From the NCBI RefSeq assembly GCF_963676685.1, contig NC_092346.1, positions 89,748,255-89,812,254 on the forward strand: DNA of 64,000 nucleotides, in the 5' to 3' direction. Positions 1 to 12,900 of this stretch are shown one piece after another. The notes under the pieces were generated by a model. The model made no database searches. It was not told the DNA's origin and saw nothing but the letters and a program-made list of their open reading frames with translations. This stretch comes from Mytilus edulis. Its lineage: Eukaryota > Mollusca > Bivalvia > Mytilida > Mytilidae. The stretch's first letter is position 1, and every line of letters starts with the position of its first letter. The position numbers and the translations under genes were made by a program.

Positions 1-3000
1 TGTTGTTGTAGACAGTATGTTGGCTGTTTGATGTCTTGTTGTTGTAGACAGTATGTTGGCTGCTTGATGTCTGTTTGTTGTATACCGTATGTCGGCTGTT
101 TGGTATTTTTTGTTGTAGACCTGTTTGATGTCTGTTTGTTGTAGACCGTATGTTGGCTGTTTGATTTTTTGTTGTTGTAGACCGTATGTTGGCTGTTTAG
201 TGTCTGTTGTTTTAGACCGTATGTTGGCTTCTTGATGTCTGTTCTTGTAGACAGTATGTTTGCTGCTTGATGTCTGTTTGTTGTTGACCGTATGTTACCT
301 GCTTGATGTCTTTTGTTGTAGACCGTATTTTGAATGCTTGATGTCTGTTTTTGTAGACCGTATGTTGGCTGCTTAATGTCTGTTGTTGTATACCGTTTGT
401 TGGCTGCTTGGTGTCTGTATGTTGTAGACTGTATGTTGGCTGCTTAATGTCTGTTGTTGTATACCGTATGTTGGATGTTTGGTGTCTGTATGTTGTAGAC
501 TTATGTTGGCTGTTTGATGTCTGTTGTTGTAGACCGTATGTTGGCTGCTTGATGTCTGTTTGTTGTAGAATGTAGGTTGGCTTTTTGGTGTCTGTTGTTG
601 TAGATCTTACGCTTGCTGCTTGATGTCTGTTTGTTTTAGATCGATGTTGGCTGCTTTATGTCTGTTGTTGTAGACAGTATGTTGGCTGTTTGATGTGTTG
701 TTGTTGTAGACAGTATGTTGGCTGCTTGATGTCTGTTTGTACTATACCGTATGTCGGCTGTTTGGTGTCTTTTGTTGTAGACCTATGTTGGCTGATTATT
801 GCCTGTTGTTGTAGACCGTATGTTGGCTGTTTAATATCTATTGATGTATATAGTATGTTGGCTGCTTGATGTCTCTTTGTTGTAGACAATATGTTGGCTG
901 TTTGATGTCTGTTTGTTATAGACAATATGTTGGCTGTTTGATGTCTGTTTGTTGTAGACAGTTTGTTGGCTGTTAGATGTCTGTTGTTGTAGACAGTATG
1001 TTGGCTACTTAATATCTATTGATGTAGACCGTATGTTGGCTGCTTGATGTCTGTTTGTTATAGACAATATGTTGGCTGTTTGATGTCTGTTTTATTGTAG
1101 ACAATATGTTGGCTGTTTGGTGTATGTCTGTTGTAGACAGTATGTTGGCTGTTTGATGTCTGTTTGTTGTAGACAGTATGTTGGCTGCTTAATATCTATT
1201 GATGTAGACAGTATGTTTGCTGCTTGATGTCTCTTTGTTGTAGACAATATGTTGGCTGTTTGATGTCTGTTTGTTATAGACAATATGTTGGCTGTTTGAT
1301 GTCTGTTTGTTATAGACAGTATGTTGGCTGTTTGATGTCTGTTTGTTGTAGACAGTTTGTTGGCTGTTAGATGTCTGTTGTTGTAGACAGTATGTTGGCT
1401 ACTTAATATCTATTGATGTAGACCGTATGTTGGCTGCTTGATGTCTGTTTGTTATAGACAATATGTTGGCTGTTTGATGTCTGTTTTATTGTAGACAGTA
1501 TGTTGGCTATTTAATATCAATTGATGTAGACCGTATGTTGGCTGCTTGATGTCTCTTTGTTGTAGACAATATGTTGGCTGTTTGGTGTCTGTTTGTTATA
1601 GACAATATGTTGGCTGTTTGATGTCTGTTTGTTATAGACAGTATGTTGGCTGTTTGATATCTGTTGTTGTAGACAGTATGTTGGCTGTTTGGTGTATGTC
1701 TCATGTAGAACGTATGTCGGCTGTTTGATGTCTGTTTGTTGTAGACCGTATGTTGGCTACTTAATATCTATTGATTTAGACAGTATGTTGGCTCCTTGAT
1801 GTCTCTTTGTTGTAGACAATATGTTGGCTGTTTGATGTCTGTTTGTTATAGACAATATGTTGGCTGTTTGATGTCTGTTTGTTATAGACAGTATGTTGGC
1901 TGTTTGATGTCTGTTTGTTGTAGACAGTATGTTGGCTGTTTGATGTCTGTTGTTGTAGACAGTATGTTGGCTACTTAATATCTATTGATGTAGACCGTAT
2001 GTTGGCTGCTTGATGTCTGTTTGTTATAGACAATATGTTGGCTGTTTGATGTCTGTTTTATTGTAGACAGTATGTTGGCTACTTAATATCAATTGATATA
2101 GACCGTATGTTGGCTGCTTGATGTCTGTTTGTTGTAGACAATATGTTGGCTGTTTGATGTCTGTTTGTTATAGACAATATGTTGCTGTTTGATGTCTGTT
2201 TGTTATAGACAGTATGTTGGCTGTTTGATATCTGTTTGTTGTAGACAGTATGTTGGCTGTTTGATATCTGTTGTTGTAGACAGTGTGTTGGCTGTTTGGT
2301 GTATGTCTGATGTAGACCGTATGTCGGCTGTTTGATGTCTGTCTGTTGTAGACAGTATGTTGGCTACTTAAAATCTATTGATGTAGACCGTATGTTGGCT
2401 GCTTGATGTCTGTTTGTTATAGACAATAGGTTGGCTGTTTGATGTCTGTTTGTTGTAGACAGTATGTTGACTGCTTAATATCTATTGATGTAGACCGTAT
2501 GTTGGCTGCTTGATGTCTCTTTGTTGTAGACAATATGTTGGCTGTTTGATGTCTGTTTGTTATAGACAATATGTTGGCTGTTTGGTGTCTGTTTGTTGTA
2601 GACAGTATGTTGGCTGTTTGATGTCTGTTTGTTGTAGACAATATGTTGGCTGCTTAATATCTATTGATGTAGACCGTATGTTGGCTGTTTGATGTCTGTT
2701 TGTTGTAGACAGTATGTTTGCTGCTTAATATCTATTGATGTAGACCGTATGTTGGCTGTTTGATGTCTGTTTGTTGTAGACAGTATGTTGGCTGCTTAAT
2801 ATCTATTGATGTAGACCGTATGTTGGCTGTTTGGTGTATGTCTGTTGTAGACAGTATGTTGGCTATTTGATGTCTGTTTGTTGTAGACAGTATGTTGGCT
2901 GCTTAATATCTATTGATGTAGACCGTATGTTGGCTGTTTGATGTCTGTTTGTTGTAGACAGTATGTTGGCTGCTTAATATCTATTGATGTAGACCGTATG

Positions 3001-4018
3001 TTGGTTGCTTTATGTCTGTTTGTTATAGACAATATGTTGTCTATTTGATGTCTGTTTGTTGTAGACAGTATGTTGGCTACTTAATATCTATTGATGTAGA
3101 CCGTATGTTGTCTATTTGATGTCTGTTTGTTGTAAACAGTATGTTGGCTGTTTGATGTCTGTTTGTTATAGACAATATGTTGGCTGTTTGGTGTATGTCT
3201 GTTGTAGACAGTATGTTGGCTGTTTGATGTCTGTTTGTTGTAGACAGTATGTTGGCTACTTAATATCTATTGATGTAGACCGTATGTTGGCTGCTTGATG
3301 TCTGTTTGTTGTAGACAATATGTTGGCTGTTTGATGTCTGTTTGTTATAGACAATATGTTGGCTGTTTGATGTCTGTTTGTTGTAGACAGTATGTTGGCT
3401 GTTTGATGTCTGTTTGTTATAGACAATATGTTGGCTGTTTGGTGTCTGTTTGTTATAGACAATATGTTGGCTACTTAATATCTATTGATGTAGACCGTAT
3501 GTCGGCTGTTTGGTGTATGTCTGTTGTAGACAGTATGTTGGCTGTTTGATGTATGTTTGTTGTAGACAGTATGTTGGCTACTTAATATCTATTGATGTAG
3601 ACCGTATGTCGGCTGTTTGATGTCTGTTTGTTGTAGACAGTATGTTGGCTGTTTGATGTCTGTTGTTGTAGACAGTATGTTGGCTGCTTAATATCTATTG
3701 ATGTAGACCGTATGTCGGCTGTTTGGTGTATGTCTGTTGTAGACAGTATGTTGGCTGTTTGATGTATGTTTGTTGTAGACAGTATGTTGGCTACTTAATA
3801 TCTATTGATGTAGACCGTATGTCGGCTGTTTGATGTCTGTTTGTTGTAGACAGTATGTTGGCTGTTTGATGTCTGTTGTTGTAGACAGTATGTTGGCTAC
3901 TTAATATCTATTGATGTAGACCGTATGTTGGCTGTTTGGTGTCTGTTTGTTGTAGACAGTATGTTGGCTGTTTGATGTCTGTTGTTGTAGACAGTATGTT
4001 GGCTGCTTGGTGTCTGTA
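1..4018. repeat. 36-bp minisatellite array with higher-order structure
   Basis: About 110 head-to-tail copies of a roughly 36-bp unit. The core reads GTAGACAGTATGTTGGCTG followed by TTTGATGTCTGTTTGTT. A recurring variant unit carries ACTTAATATCTATTGATGTA. Units are grouped into longer blocks; near the right end a six-unit block of about 213 bp repeats (compare 3480-3690 with 3693-3900). The left third is more degenerate, with many units 1-3 bp shorter, while 2700-4000 is more homogeneous. Because 36 is a multiple of 3, several frames on both strands stay open for 60-90 codons and give a 12-residue repeat. I regard these as by-products and not genes. The array may start before the window. It ends exactly at the ribozyme-bearing repeat. 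Confidence 0.95.
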
Positions 4019-4388
4019 CTTAATTATAATCCTGGTACCTTTGATAACCATTTACACCACTGGGTCGATGCCACTGCTGGTGGACGTTTCGTCCCCGAGG
4101 GTGTCACCAGCCCAATACTTCGGTGTTGACATGAATGTCAATAATGTGGTCATTTTTATAAATTTTCTGATTACAAAACTTTGAATTTTTGGAAAAACTA
4201 ATGATTTTCTTATCCCAGGTATAGATTACATTAGTCGTATTTGGCACAACATTTTGGAATTTTGGATTCTCAATAATATTTGTTTGGCTTTATTTATATT
4301 TTGATATGAGAGTCACTGATGAGTCTTATGTAGACGAAACGCGCGTCTGGCGTACTAAATGATAATCTTGGTACTTTTGATAACTAAT
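4019..4388 (+). mobile_element. Retrozyme-like repeat unit with hammerhead-type core
   Basis: A 336-bp unit (4019-4354) followed by the first ~34 bp of a second copy (4355-4388). The starts CTTAATTATAATCCTGGTAC and CTAAATGATAATCTTGGTAC align. The unit ends in a hammerhead-ribozyme-like core, and its boundary coincides with the predicted cleavage position. That is the organisation of retrozymes, small non-autonomous retroelements reported from plants and invertebrates including mussels (recalled). There is no ORF. The unit abuts the minisatellite directly at 4018/4019. Assignment rests on the ribozyme core and the terminal repetition. Confidence 0.6.
4316..4354 (+). ncRNA. Hammerhead ribozyme core (type I-like)
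   Basis: CTGATGA (4316-4322); stem II GTCT/AGAC (4323-4326 with 4332-4335, loop TATGT); GAAA (4336-4339); stem III ACGC/GCGT (4339-4342 with 4350-4353, 7-nt loop); then A4354 as the expected cleavage nucleotide. All core positions fit the hammerhead consensus. Stem I, between sequence before 4316 and after 4354, is weak: the first pair would be A-C. Catalytic activity of this copy is therefore uncertain. Confidence 0.6.
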
Positions 4389-4597
4389 TAAGATAAAAGC
4401 TACTTAATCATGCTTATCTCTTCTTTTATTATCAAAATTGGATTAAAATTAAGTAAACATATCAAAACTAAGAAGTTACTAGTCGTCAATCATACAAATT
4501 CAAAAATGATACCAGTGGAATAAACAGAATAATTAAACTATATTGGTAAAACCTGGGGAGACACTAGATATAAATATTTACAAATGTACCATCAGAA
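4389..4597. other. AT-rich intergenic sequence, nothing recognised
   Basis: No gene, RNA or clear repeat seen between the ribozyme repeat and the next dispersed repeat. Confidence 0.5.
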
Positions 4598-5288
4598 AGC
4601 AAGAATGTGTCCATAGAACACGGATGCTCCACTCACACTATCATATTCTATGTTCAGTTAACCGTGAAAATATGGTCAACAAGAATGTGTCCCCAGTACA
4701 CGGATGTCCCATCCACACTATCATTTTCTATGTTCAGTGGACCGTGAAACTGGGGGAAAATCTATAACTTGGCATTAAAATTAGAAAGATCATATCATAG
4801 GGAACATGTGTGCTAAGTTTCAAGTTGATAGGACTTCAACTTCATCAAAAACTACCTTGACTAAAAAACTTTAACCTGAAACTTGCACTATCATTTGCTA
4901 TGTTCAGTCGATCGTGAAATTGTGGTCAACAATCTAATTTAGCATTTAAACTAGAAAGATCTTATCATAGGGAACCGAATATGTGTACTAAATTTCAAGT
5001 TGATTGGACTCCAACTTCATCAAAAACTACCTTGACCAAAAAACTTTAACCTGAAACTTGCACTATCATTTGCTATGCTCAGTGGTCTGTGAGATTGGGG
5101 TCAAAAATCTACTAATTTGGTATTTGAATTAGAAAGACCTTATCATAGGGAATATGTGTACTAAATTTGAAGTTGATTGAACTTCATCAAAAAATACCGC
5201 GACCAAAAGTTTTAACCTGAAGCGAGACAGACGGATAAACAGATGCACAGACCAGAAAACATAATGCCCATAAATGGAGTATTAAAAA
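4598..5288 (+). repeat. Dispersed 'AAGAATGTGTCC' repeat, tandem multi-body copy
   Basis: This family begins AACAAGAATGTGTCC, runs through a body containing GAAAGATCATATCATAGGGA and CTTCATCAAAAACTACC, and ends TTTAACCTGAAGCGGGACAG followed by GACGGA-type repeats. Here the head appears twice and the body about three times head-to-tail, so this is an internally amplified copy. Single copies lie at 5977-6236 and 42040-42333, a reverse copy at 51048-51297, and a fifth begins at the right edge of the window. Confidence 0.8.
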
Positions 5289-5976
5289 GGACTGATCAAC
5301 AGGACAACCACCAAACATTCGGGTGATCTAACGTGTTTTGGAAGATTAATCAGATTCTGCTCCAAATGTGGCACCTGTTGTGTTGCACATATTACTACAA
5401 ATCCAATATAGTTCTAATTCAGAAGGTCACATTCTGTGAAAAGCGGAAGGGATTGTAGATAGGACATTTAGAACATATTCTCTATAATCCAACCAACTCA
5501 TTATGGTGTCTGTAAAATTTATGAAGGGATGATTTCAAATTCATCATTTTGGACTCTTGGTTTAATAGCTGACCAATGATGACCAATGATATAATACCTC
5601 TGTTGTTGTCTCCTTCGTTGACTACAACAATAACTTTTCACTGAACTTTTATAAGAACTGCTCAGCACAATATATGCCACTCATGGTATATGAACTGCTT
5701 AACCTCTTGAAACTCCCAAATTATATCCAGAGTTTAGCAGTTTGTTTTTTTGGCTAAGTCTTCAGTTTTTGTTAGCATTTTGTGGACTGTTATAGATTTG
5801 AAATCACAGTTAATGCTAAATCATTTTATGGGTGGAAGATACCCTATAGTTCATTAGAAAATATAAAATAGAAGTATGATAAAAATGCTCAGGGCAATCC
5901 TACAATAACTTTTGGTGGACTTGGCTCCCGAAGGTCAATATTTCCTAATCTGTCGGTATCAATAATTGCATATGAA
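5289..5976. other. AT-rich intergenic sequence, nothing recognised
   Basis: No coding potential or structured repeat seen, apart from a short local duplication of GACCAATGAT near 5571-5590. Confidence 0.4.
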
Positions 5977-6236
5977 AAACAAGAATGTGTCCCCAGTACA
6001 CAGATGCTCCATCCGCACTATCATTTTCTATGTTCAGTTGACCATAATAATGGGGAAAAATCTCTAATTTGGCATTAAAATTAGAAAGATCATAACATAG
6101 GGAACATGTGTACTAAGTTTCAAGCTGATTGAACTTCAACTTCATCAAAAACTACCTCGACCAAAAACTTTAACCTGAAGCGGGACAGACGAACGAATGG
6201 ACAATAAAGCATACTGCCCATAAATGGGGCATAAAA
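5977..6236 (+). repeat. Dispersed 'AAGAATGTGTCC' repeat, single copy
   Basis: Single-length copy of the family seen at 4598-5288. It starts AACAAGAATGTGTCCCCAGT and ends after the GCGGGACAGACGAACG segment. Confidence 0.8.
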
Positions 6237-6961
6237 CAACAGGAATATATTTTCATGTTCATTTTAATCAATTTTACTTCAAATATTTCATGTAAAGTAT
6301 TTGTATATATATATATAATTATAGAGTATGTACAATAAAGTAATTGTGAAAGTATAAATAAATTAAAAAAACATGGAATGTTAAGTTCTTGCAGAGAAAA
6401 AAAGTGATACATTCACTACAGAAACTGTCAAAAATAATAAGATAATTGATACAGGGGAATTAGTCAATTAACTGATCAATGTATTCATGTATTCCCTATG
6501 TAAAGTTGAACGTTATCACAGTTTTGATCTTAATTCATACCAATAAATAAACTTTGATTATAACACTAGAAGATATAACATGAATACTTCCATTATAATT
6601 TGTATCAAGGTTGAAATTCAAAAGATCCTGCTTCTATTGAGACAGTTAAAATTTCATACATAAATCCTATGTCCCTGGAAAAATCATCTTATAGTTAGAA
6701 AGATCAAAACATAATAATAACTTACAACCAGCATTCTATTTTTACCTGATAAATACTGTAGTGTTTAGCGCAGTATCTTAAAAACACATAGAAAACATTC
6801 TCAAGTTCTATGCAATTCAGTAAGCAATTTCTACTTAATGTTTCAATATGTTCTATCTTATTGTGAAGTTTTATAATAAAACTATCAAAATTCATAAATG
6901 TTTTATCACAGCTGAAAGACACACTCGAGGACGGAAACAGACCAGTCACAACTGGACATGA
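6237..6961 (-). other. Downstream flank / probable 3' UTR of CCDC39
   Basis: AT-rich sequence just past the CCDC39 stop on the minus strand. No further exon is needed, since the C-terminus is complete. I find no convincing AATAAA on the minus strand close to the stop; an ATTAAA variant lies near 6263. The 3' end of the transcript is therefore not placed. Confidence 0.35.
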
Positions 6962-9900
6962 CTAGCGTCCAGATCTTCCTTGACCACTTCTTACACTGCT
7001 CATAGAGCTAGAGCTACGAGAACTAGCTGGGGAACGAACTCCGCCTAGAAAAGAAAATTAAAAGATAAATATGTAAAAATATCTGATGGCATGAGAAACA
7101 GTGGTCAAAAACTTTATATCTTTATTCAGTGACCTGCAAAAATGGCTGTTCTTTCTATCGTGCGTCATCAGGTTCAGTCACATTTTCCATGACGTTACAA
7201 TAGGTAAATCAGAACAAAAGCAAAACAATTTGTTGTTTTAATTGAATTTTTACCTATGCAGAACTCAGATTACAAAATTATTTAAATAGTAATCAACTCG
7301 TCAGGATAAGTATTAAATTGGGTAAGAATCAGAGGAAAGTATTTAAAATCACAATGGAAATCAAACTGCAACTTGAGAAAGTGGTGTTTGTTGGACACTA
7401 TAGAATCAAGCATTTGGTCCATTGGTCACCTAAGAATTACTGAAAGAGTTGTCACAATGGCTCATTGGCATGAAGTGAGCTAAGGGTAATATGGATCAAC
7501 TAATCTAATGTTTCCTGTTTAACTGCTAACATATTTCAGTACCAAAATTCCTTTGTCTTTTACAGTATCAAGGAGCATATGTAGAGGTATAAGCAGTTAT
7601 TAAAATCACCATTTTTTTGTCTTTTAAGTACAATGATTAAGGTTCAGAAGTAATTGTAAATTTGTTTATAAGATTTATGATGTGCATATAAAAGCAAGTA
7701 CAGTGTTTTGTGGAATTAAGGGACAAGGCTTCTTGGTTGAACATTTTAGAAATTGAAGTTTTCCTTTATCTTGATATATCAAAGACATTAATAGAATTTT
7801 AAACAGCATTTATGCACAGATTAGTATAATTTCCTCAATTGAGAACAAGACTTAAATTTTCATGGGACAAAAATGGGTTTATTTCACATGAGGGATTCTG
7901 GGGCACAACATCAAACCTTCTAATTTTAACTGGAACCTTAATCTAGCAATAATAATCTTTTTTTTTATTATATATGGGGTTTAATAAACAGTTAAATTTA
8001 AACAATTAATTTTTACAAAAGATATCAATTATTGCCAGGAAAAAGTGTACAATTAGCTATAGCCAAATATCATTTTGTATATTTTTTGGGGTAAGTACGG
8101 CCAAGAACTATACATATATTTCACTTTTTGACTGTTTAGTAGGTTGTTTTTTAAATTTTTAAATCTTTAAATAGACCACACTGTTTGTACTTATGAAATA
8201 TTGACTTACCAAAGTCAGCACCAATCTGGACAGGTGTTGGTCTGCCACTGACACTTGGTGGTGTCTTAATACTTCCTACACTGCTACGACCAGATCCCAA
8301 GCTGCTTCTTGAACTACCAAGGGCTCGGCCACCACTTGGTGTAGGGGGAGGTAAGTTAGCCTAAAATGATACAATATTCTTTTAACACAAAATGAAAAAC
8401 ATAGGATCTACGTTTTCCTTACATCCTCATCCATTGTGGCTGTCATATAAGATTGGTAAGAGACGGAGAGAACTATCATGATAAGATTTACTGCCATTAA
8501 AAAACAAACAACCTTATAAAATAACTAAAATATCTTTTTCAATTATTTGTGCGTTAAATCTTTTTTATTGTAATAATTTAATGTTTACCAATGTAAACAT
8601 TCAAACAAGAGTTTTGAATAACAAACAATATGTTTAACCCGCCAAATCTTCAATGTGTCTTTCCCAAGTCAAAAGCCTGAAATTCAATGGTTGCTGTTCA
8701 ATCTGTCATATTTGTTGGTTTTTTTTAATTTCACTGTCATAAATCATGTTGTTACTTTTCCTGTTTGAATTGTTTCATATTTTTCATGTTTTGGTCTTTA
8801 ATAGCAGAATACACGGTATGGGCTTTTCTCACTGTTGAAGGCTACACTGTGCCAGGGATAAAAAAAAACAACCAAAATTGATATGCTAATGATAATATTC
8901 TGTAGTTATTTAAAAGTGTTACCTTCCATCACATGCTTGGATAAATCAGATGATCAAAGTTTTCATATGAAGCAACTGATCACTTTTTAAATTTACCTGT
9001 GAAAAATACATGTTGACAGCCTCTGCAATATCTGGATGTTGTGATACCACTGAACCAACTTGGGACATTATGTTTTTATTGAATTCTCTCATCTCTCGTA
9101 CATTGAAATCTTTCTGTAATATAAATTCCAGCTATCAGAATTCATTTTATTTAGTTTCATATTTCAATTTGTTTTAAGCTTAAACAGTTGTCTTTTTTTT
9201 TGCCATAGTAAAGAATCAACACTAAAATATCAAACATTATGACAAATTTGTGTATAATCACTTATTTTTATTACCTTTTTTAAGATATGTGTTACTGTCT
9301 CGAGAGGATATGATTTCTACAGTAGCTATCTTAAACAAACAAGTATTTTTTTAGATGTATGATATATTCCAGTATTTAGCAGAGTCGCATCTTTACTTGT
9401 AATATGATGATTTCTATCATTTCATCTTGTGATCCATCTGCCATAAAAAAAAATGTGTTTAAACATATATTTGGAGCAATATAAAGCTAGAATGGGTATA
9501 TTCTCCTTATGTTCATTTCTGGATTTGGGCCTTCTACAGTCTCTGATAAAAAAAATTAGGTGCACTATTGAGTGCAAAATATACTTCTGTTTAGATTATG
9601 GTCTGGTCACAACTTGTTGAATACAAATTATACAAACCTCTTCAGGGGTTTCTCCTTTTGATTTCTTTGCAGATCTCAATTCTCTGGCATATCTGGAGTT
9701 CTAGTAATAGAAGCAGAAAAAAATTAAATTCATACATGTCTGCATTAATCACTGGAATTCATGTAAAACAACCATATTACCAGGTCAATAAGTGTGATGT
9801 GGGTACAAGGTGTGATAAAACTACCAACAATATTGCAAGACAAATTGCTATGATTTTTATAAAATTTAGTAGAACTTCCCAATCATAATTATGTGAAATG

Positions 9901-12900
9901 CCAAACCATTTCATGTGATGTTTACACAAGTTATATTAAGAATTAATAAATACTAGCATTTAATAAAAATAAAAAGTTTTTAATTATTGAGGTAGCTGGA
10001 AATAATTTAGCATAAGTTTCAAAAGGGAAAAAAAAGAATAAAAGATTTTTTCTCTGAAAAGTTATCAAAAGTTCTGTAACAGTTAAGTGAGATGCTTCTC
10101 TGAACGAAAGTCAACATATTTTATTACAGGCTCTTAACATTTAACATACTAAGTACTTACAGATTTTGCTACTCTCTCCAGTTTACCTCTTTGGTCTTCC
10201 ATTTCTTTCTCAAGCTGTGCAACTTTATTCTAAAATAATTATTTCAATTCAGTATAATTGTCAGACAAAGATTTTCCTTCAGTTTCTATTATTATAAACA
10301 ATACAGCTAAATAAAGCTAAACTAAAAATGAAGACAAAATGTCCCTTCATAAAATATGTATTTTTTTTTAATTTTCATAAGACAATATAAATGTATAAAT
10401 TCTTATCCATGTTGAATAATTTAATTTTGGATGTAACGCGTCTTCTGATTGGCTGATGTCGTTTTGTTTATCAGCCCATATACACAATTCTGTCATGTGA
10501 CCGTGACGTCATCAAAGTTTTTTCATGATTTACACCGATTTAAAATCAAATTTAGTTTTAAGTTATAAGAAATGACTGTAATATTTTTTCTGTCTATTCA
10601 AAATAACATAAAAATGTTGTGCACACTTAATAATAAACCGCTACATGGGTTATTGAGTGTGCACCACATTATTGATGTTATTTCTTCAATTTTTTAACTG
10701 TTCTCAGAGTTGAATTAAAAATAGAAAGGAAAGTGCATACCCTGGGTTAAATGGCAAAATGTATCAAATTGTCAAAATTGATGTTGTGATAAGATAAGGG
10801 AAGAATCAAGATCTATTAGATGTTTTGGTTTTACTTACTCTCTTTTCATCAATCATATCTTCATAAGCATCCTGGTCTCTGCATAGATTGTCTAATGTAT
10901 TACTCATTGTCTGAAATAAATGATACAAGTTTATGTTTCATATACACTGTAAAGTTGGAATAAGGCTCAATTTTTTAACTGTTCTCAGAGATGAATTAAA
11001 AATAGAAAGGAAAGTGCATACCCTGGGTTAAATGGCAAAATGTATCAAATTGTAAAAATTGATGTAGAAAATGAGCAACAACCAGTAGTTCAGTTATTGG
11101 TGAAAATCTTCATTGATCATCAAAGTTATGAGAATTTTAATTAATATGCAACTGATGAATTCTTTGTCGCAACAACCAATTTGGAAGATTGCATTAGATG
11201 ATAACTTAAATATTCTGTTCTAAAGAATCATGATCATGAATAATACCAAGATTGATGTTATAACATGTAAATATAATTACCTTAAGATCTTCCTGGAGTT
11301 CTCTGATTTGTCGTCGTTTATATTTGTATTTATCCATAACAGCCCTCATCTGTTCTTCTAATTGTTGTTTCTCCTCCATTTCATCACCTTTAAATATACA
11401 TACATGTTATTACATGTACTCATTATTTATATTATTATATGCAAGTTTTACATTGAAAATTCTTTGCATATAAATTATTAAAATCTGATCTTATTTCTTA
11501 TTTCCATTATATGGTAAGCTGTCTGTTCACAATAGGCATGTACATTTATGAATGTTAATGACTAAGTAAGAACAACATATTTTTTCTTTAAATTTTCAGA
11601 TATAATTTTTCGTTTAGTTCAATGGTATGTTAAAATAACGATAAAAGTACTTACTTGTTTCTGTAACTTTGTTAAAGCTTTTTCTGTACGTTTCATTTCT
11701 TTTATTCATCAATTTGAGTGTATTCTCCAGTGCTCTGATCTCCTGCTCAGCCTTCCTGATTCTAGCATCTAAATCATCACCTTCTCTTTGTAATTCTTCC
11801 TTTTCTTGAGCAGCCTGATAATAATACAAAATTTAAATAAATTCCAAAGGAGGTTCACTACTTTAATGTTTAAAGTACATCCATCCATGCATACATTAAT
11901 TAGAAGCAAGTATGTTAAATGTTGCCTTCATTCAATCTGATTGTTTAAGGTAGCACAATACAAAGATTTTTTCACTCCCAATCAGACAACTTTAAAGTGA
12001 TGTAATTCATTTCATCCTTCTTTATATTTTATAAATGTGGTACCAAAAGAAAGAAGAAAGATTAATCTTTCAAATTGTGATAATTTCATTATGACATAAT
12101 TATTACATAATTGATTATTATGTAATTAGTTGCTATATTGTGATGTCTTGTGACACTTGAATGAATTTAGCGTCTTTGTTCTTCATAGCATCCCAAAATA
12201 TTATATATAGATTCTTGTACAACACAGCTTGACCTCCAAAACTTTGTCTCAGATTTCCAAAAACATCAATAGAACAAAGGAGTAGGTCCGGTAAGTGCAG
12301 ATTTTGGCCCCAAATTTCAGTTTCATCTAACGAGATATTTAGGACACTTTTAAAACACTTAAGTGTCTATTTCAATTGATTCAATTAGTTTACGTGAAAG
12401 ATTTTAACTGATTCAATATTTAAAAACATTCCAATTGAAGCTTAAATATGAAAAATCTATCAAAAAATGTCACTTTTCAGATGGTTTTTGTCAAAAATGA
12501 AAGTGGCCGCATCCGTGTTCATCCTTAACCTTTATATATGTTATGTATTTTAATCAAATACAACTTTCATTTTAATATTATGAATGAACACGAATGCGGC
12601 CACTTTCATTTCAGACGGAAACCGTCTAAAATTTAACTAAAATGATAATTGTGAAGATTTCAGTAATTTAATTAGCATGACTTTATGATGCTAGTATACC
12701 ATATGTGCATTGTATTGTCAAAAACAGCACATATTTACGTAGCAGAAGCATTCTACTTTCCAAAACATAGCTAAAAGAGTACATTTTCACAATTTTGCAA
12801 AACTGCTTAATTTTGGGGCCTAAAAGGGGTCTTACTGAATCTTCTCCTTTTATACCCAATTGAATTAAGTGGTCTCTTATGAATTGATGTTGCAAACTTC

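Noticed and set aside
656..3549. Many 60-90 codon frames on both strands encoding 12-residue repeats (KQPTYCLQQTDI or CRQYVGCLMSV)
   Set aside because: They are forced by a 36-bp repeat unit lacking stops. There is no promoter, splice or homology evidence, and frames break at every indel unit.
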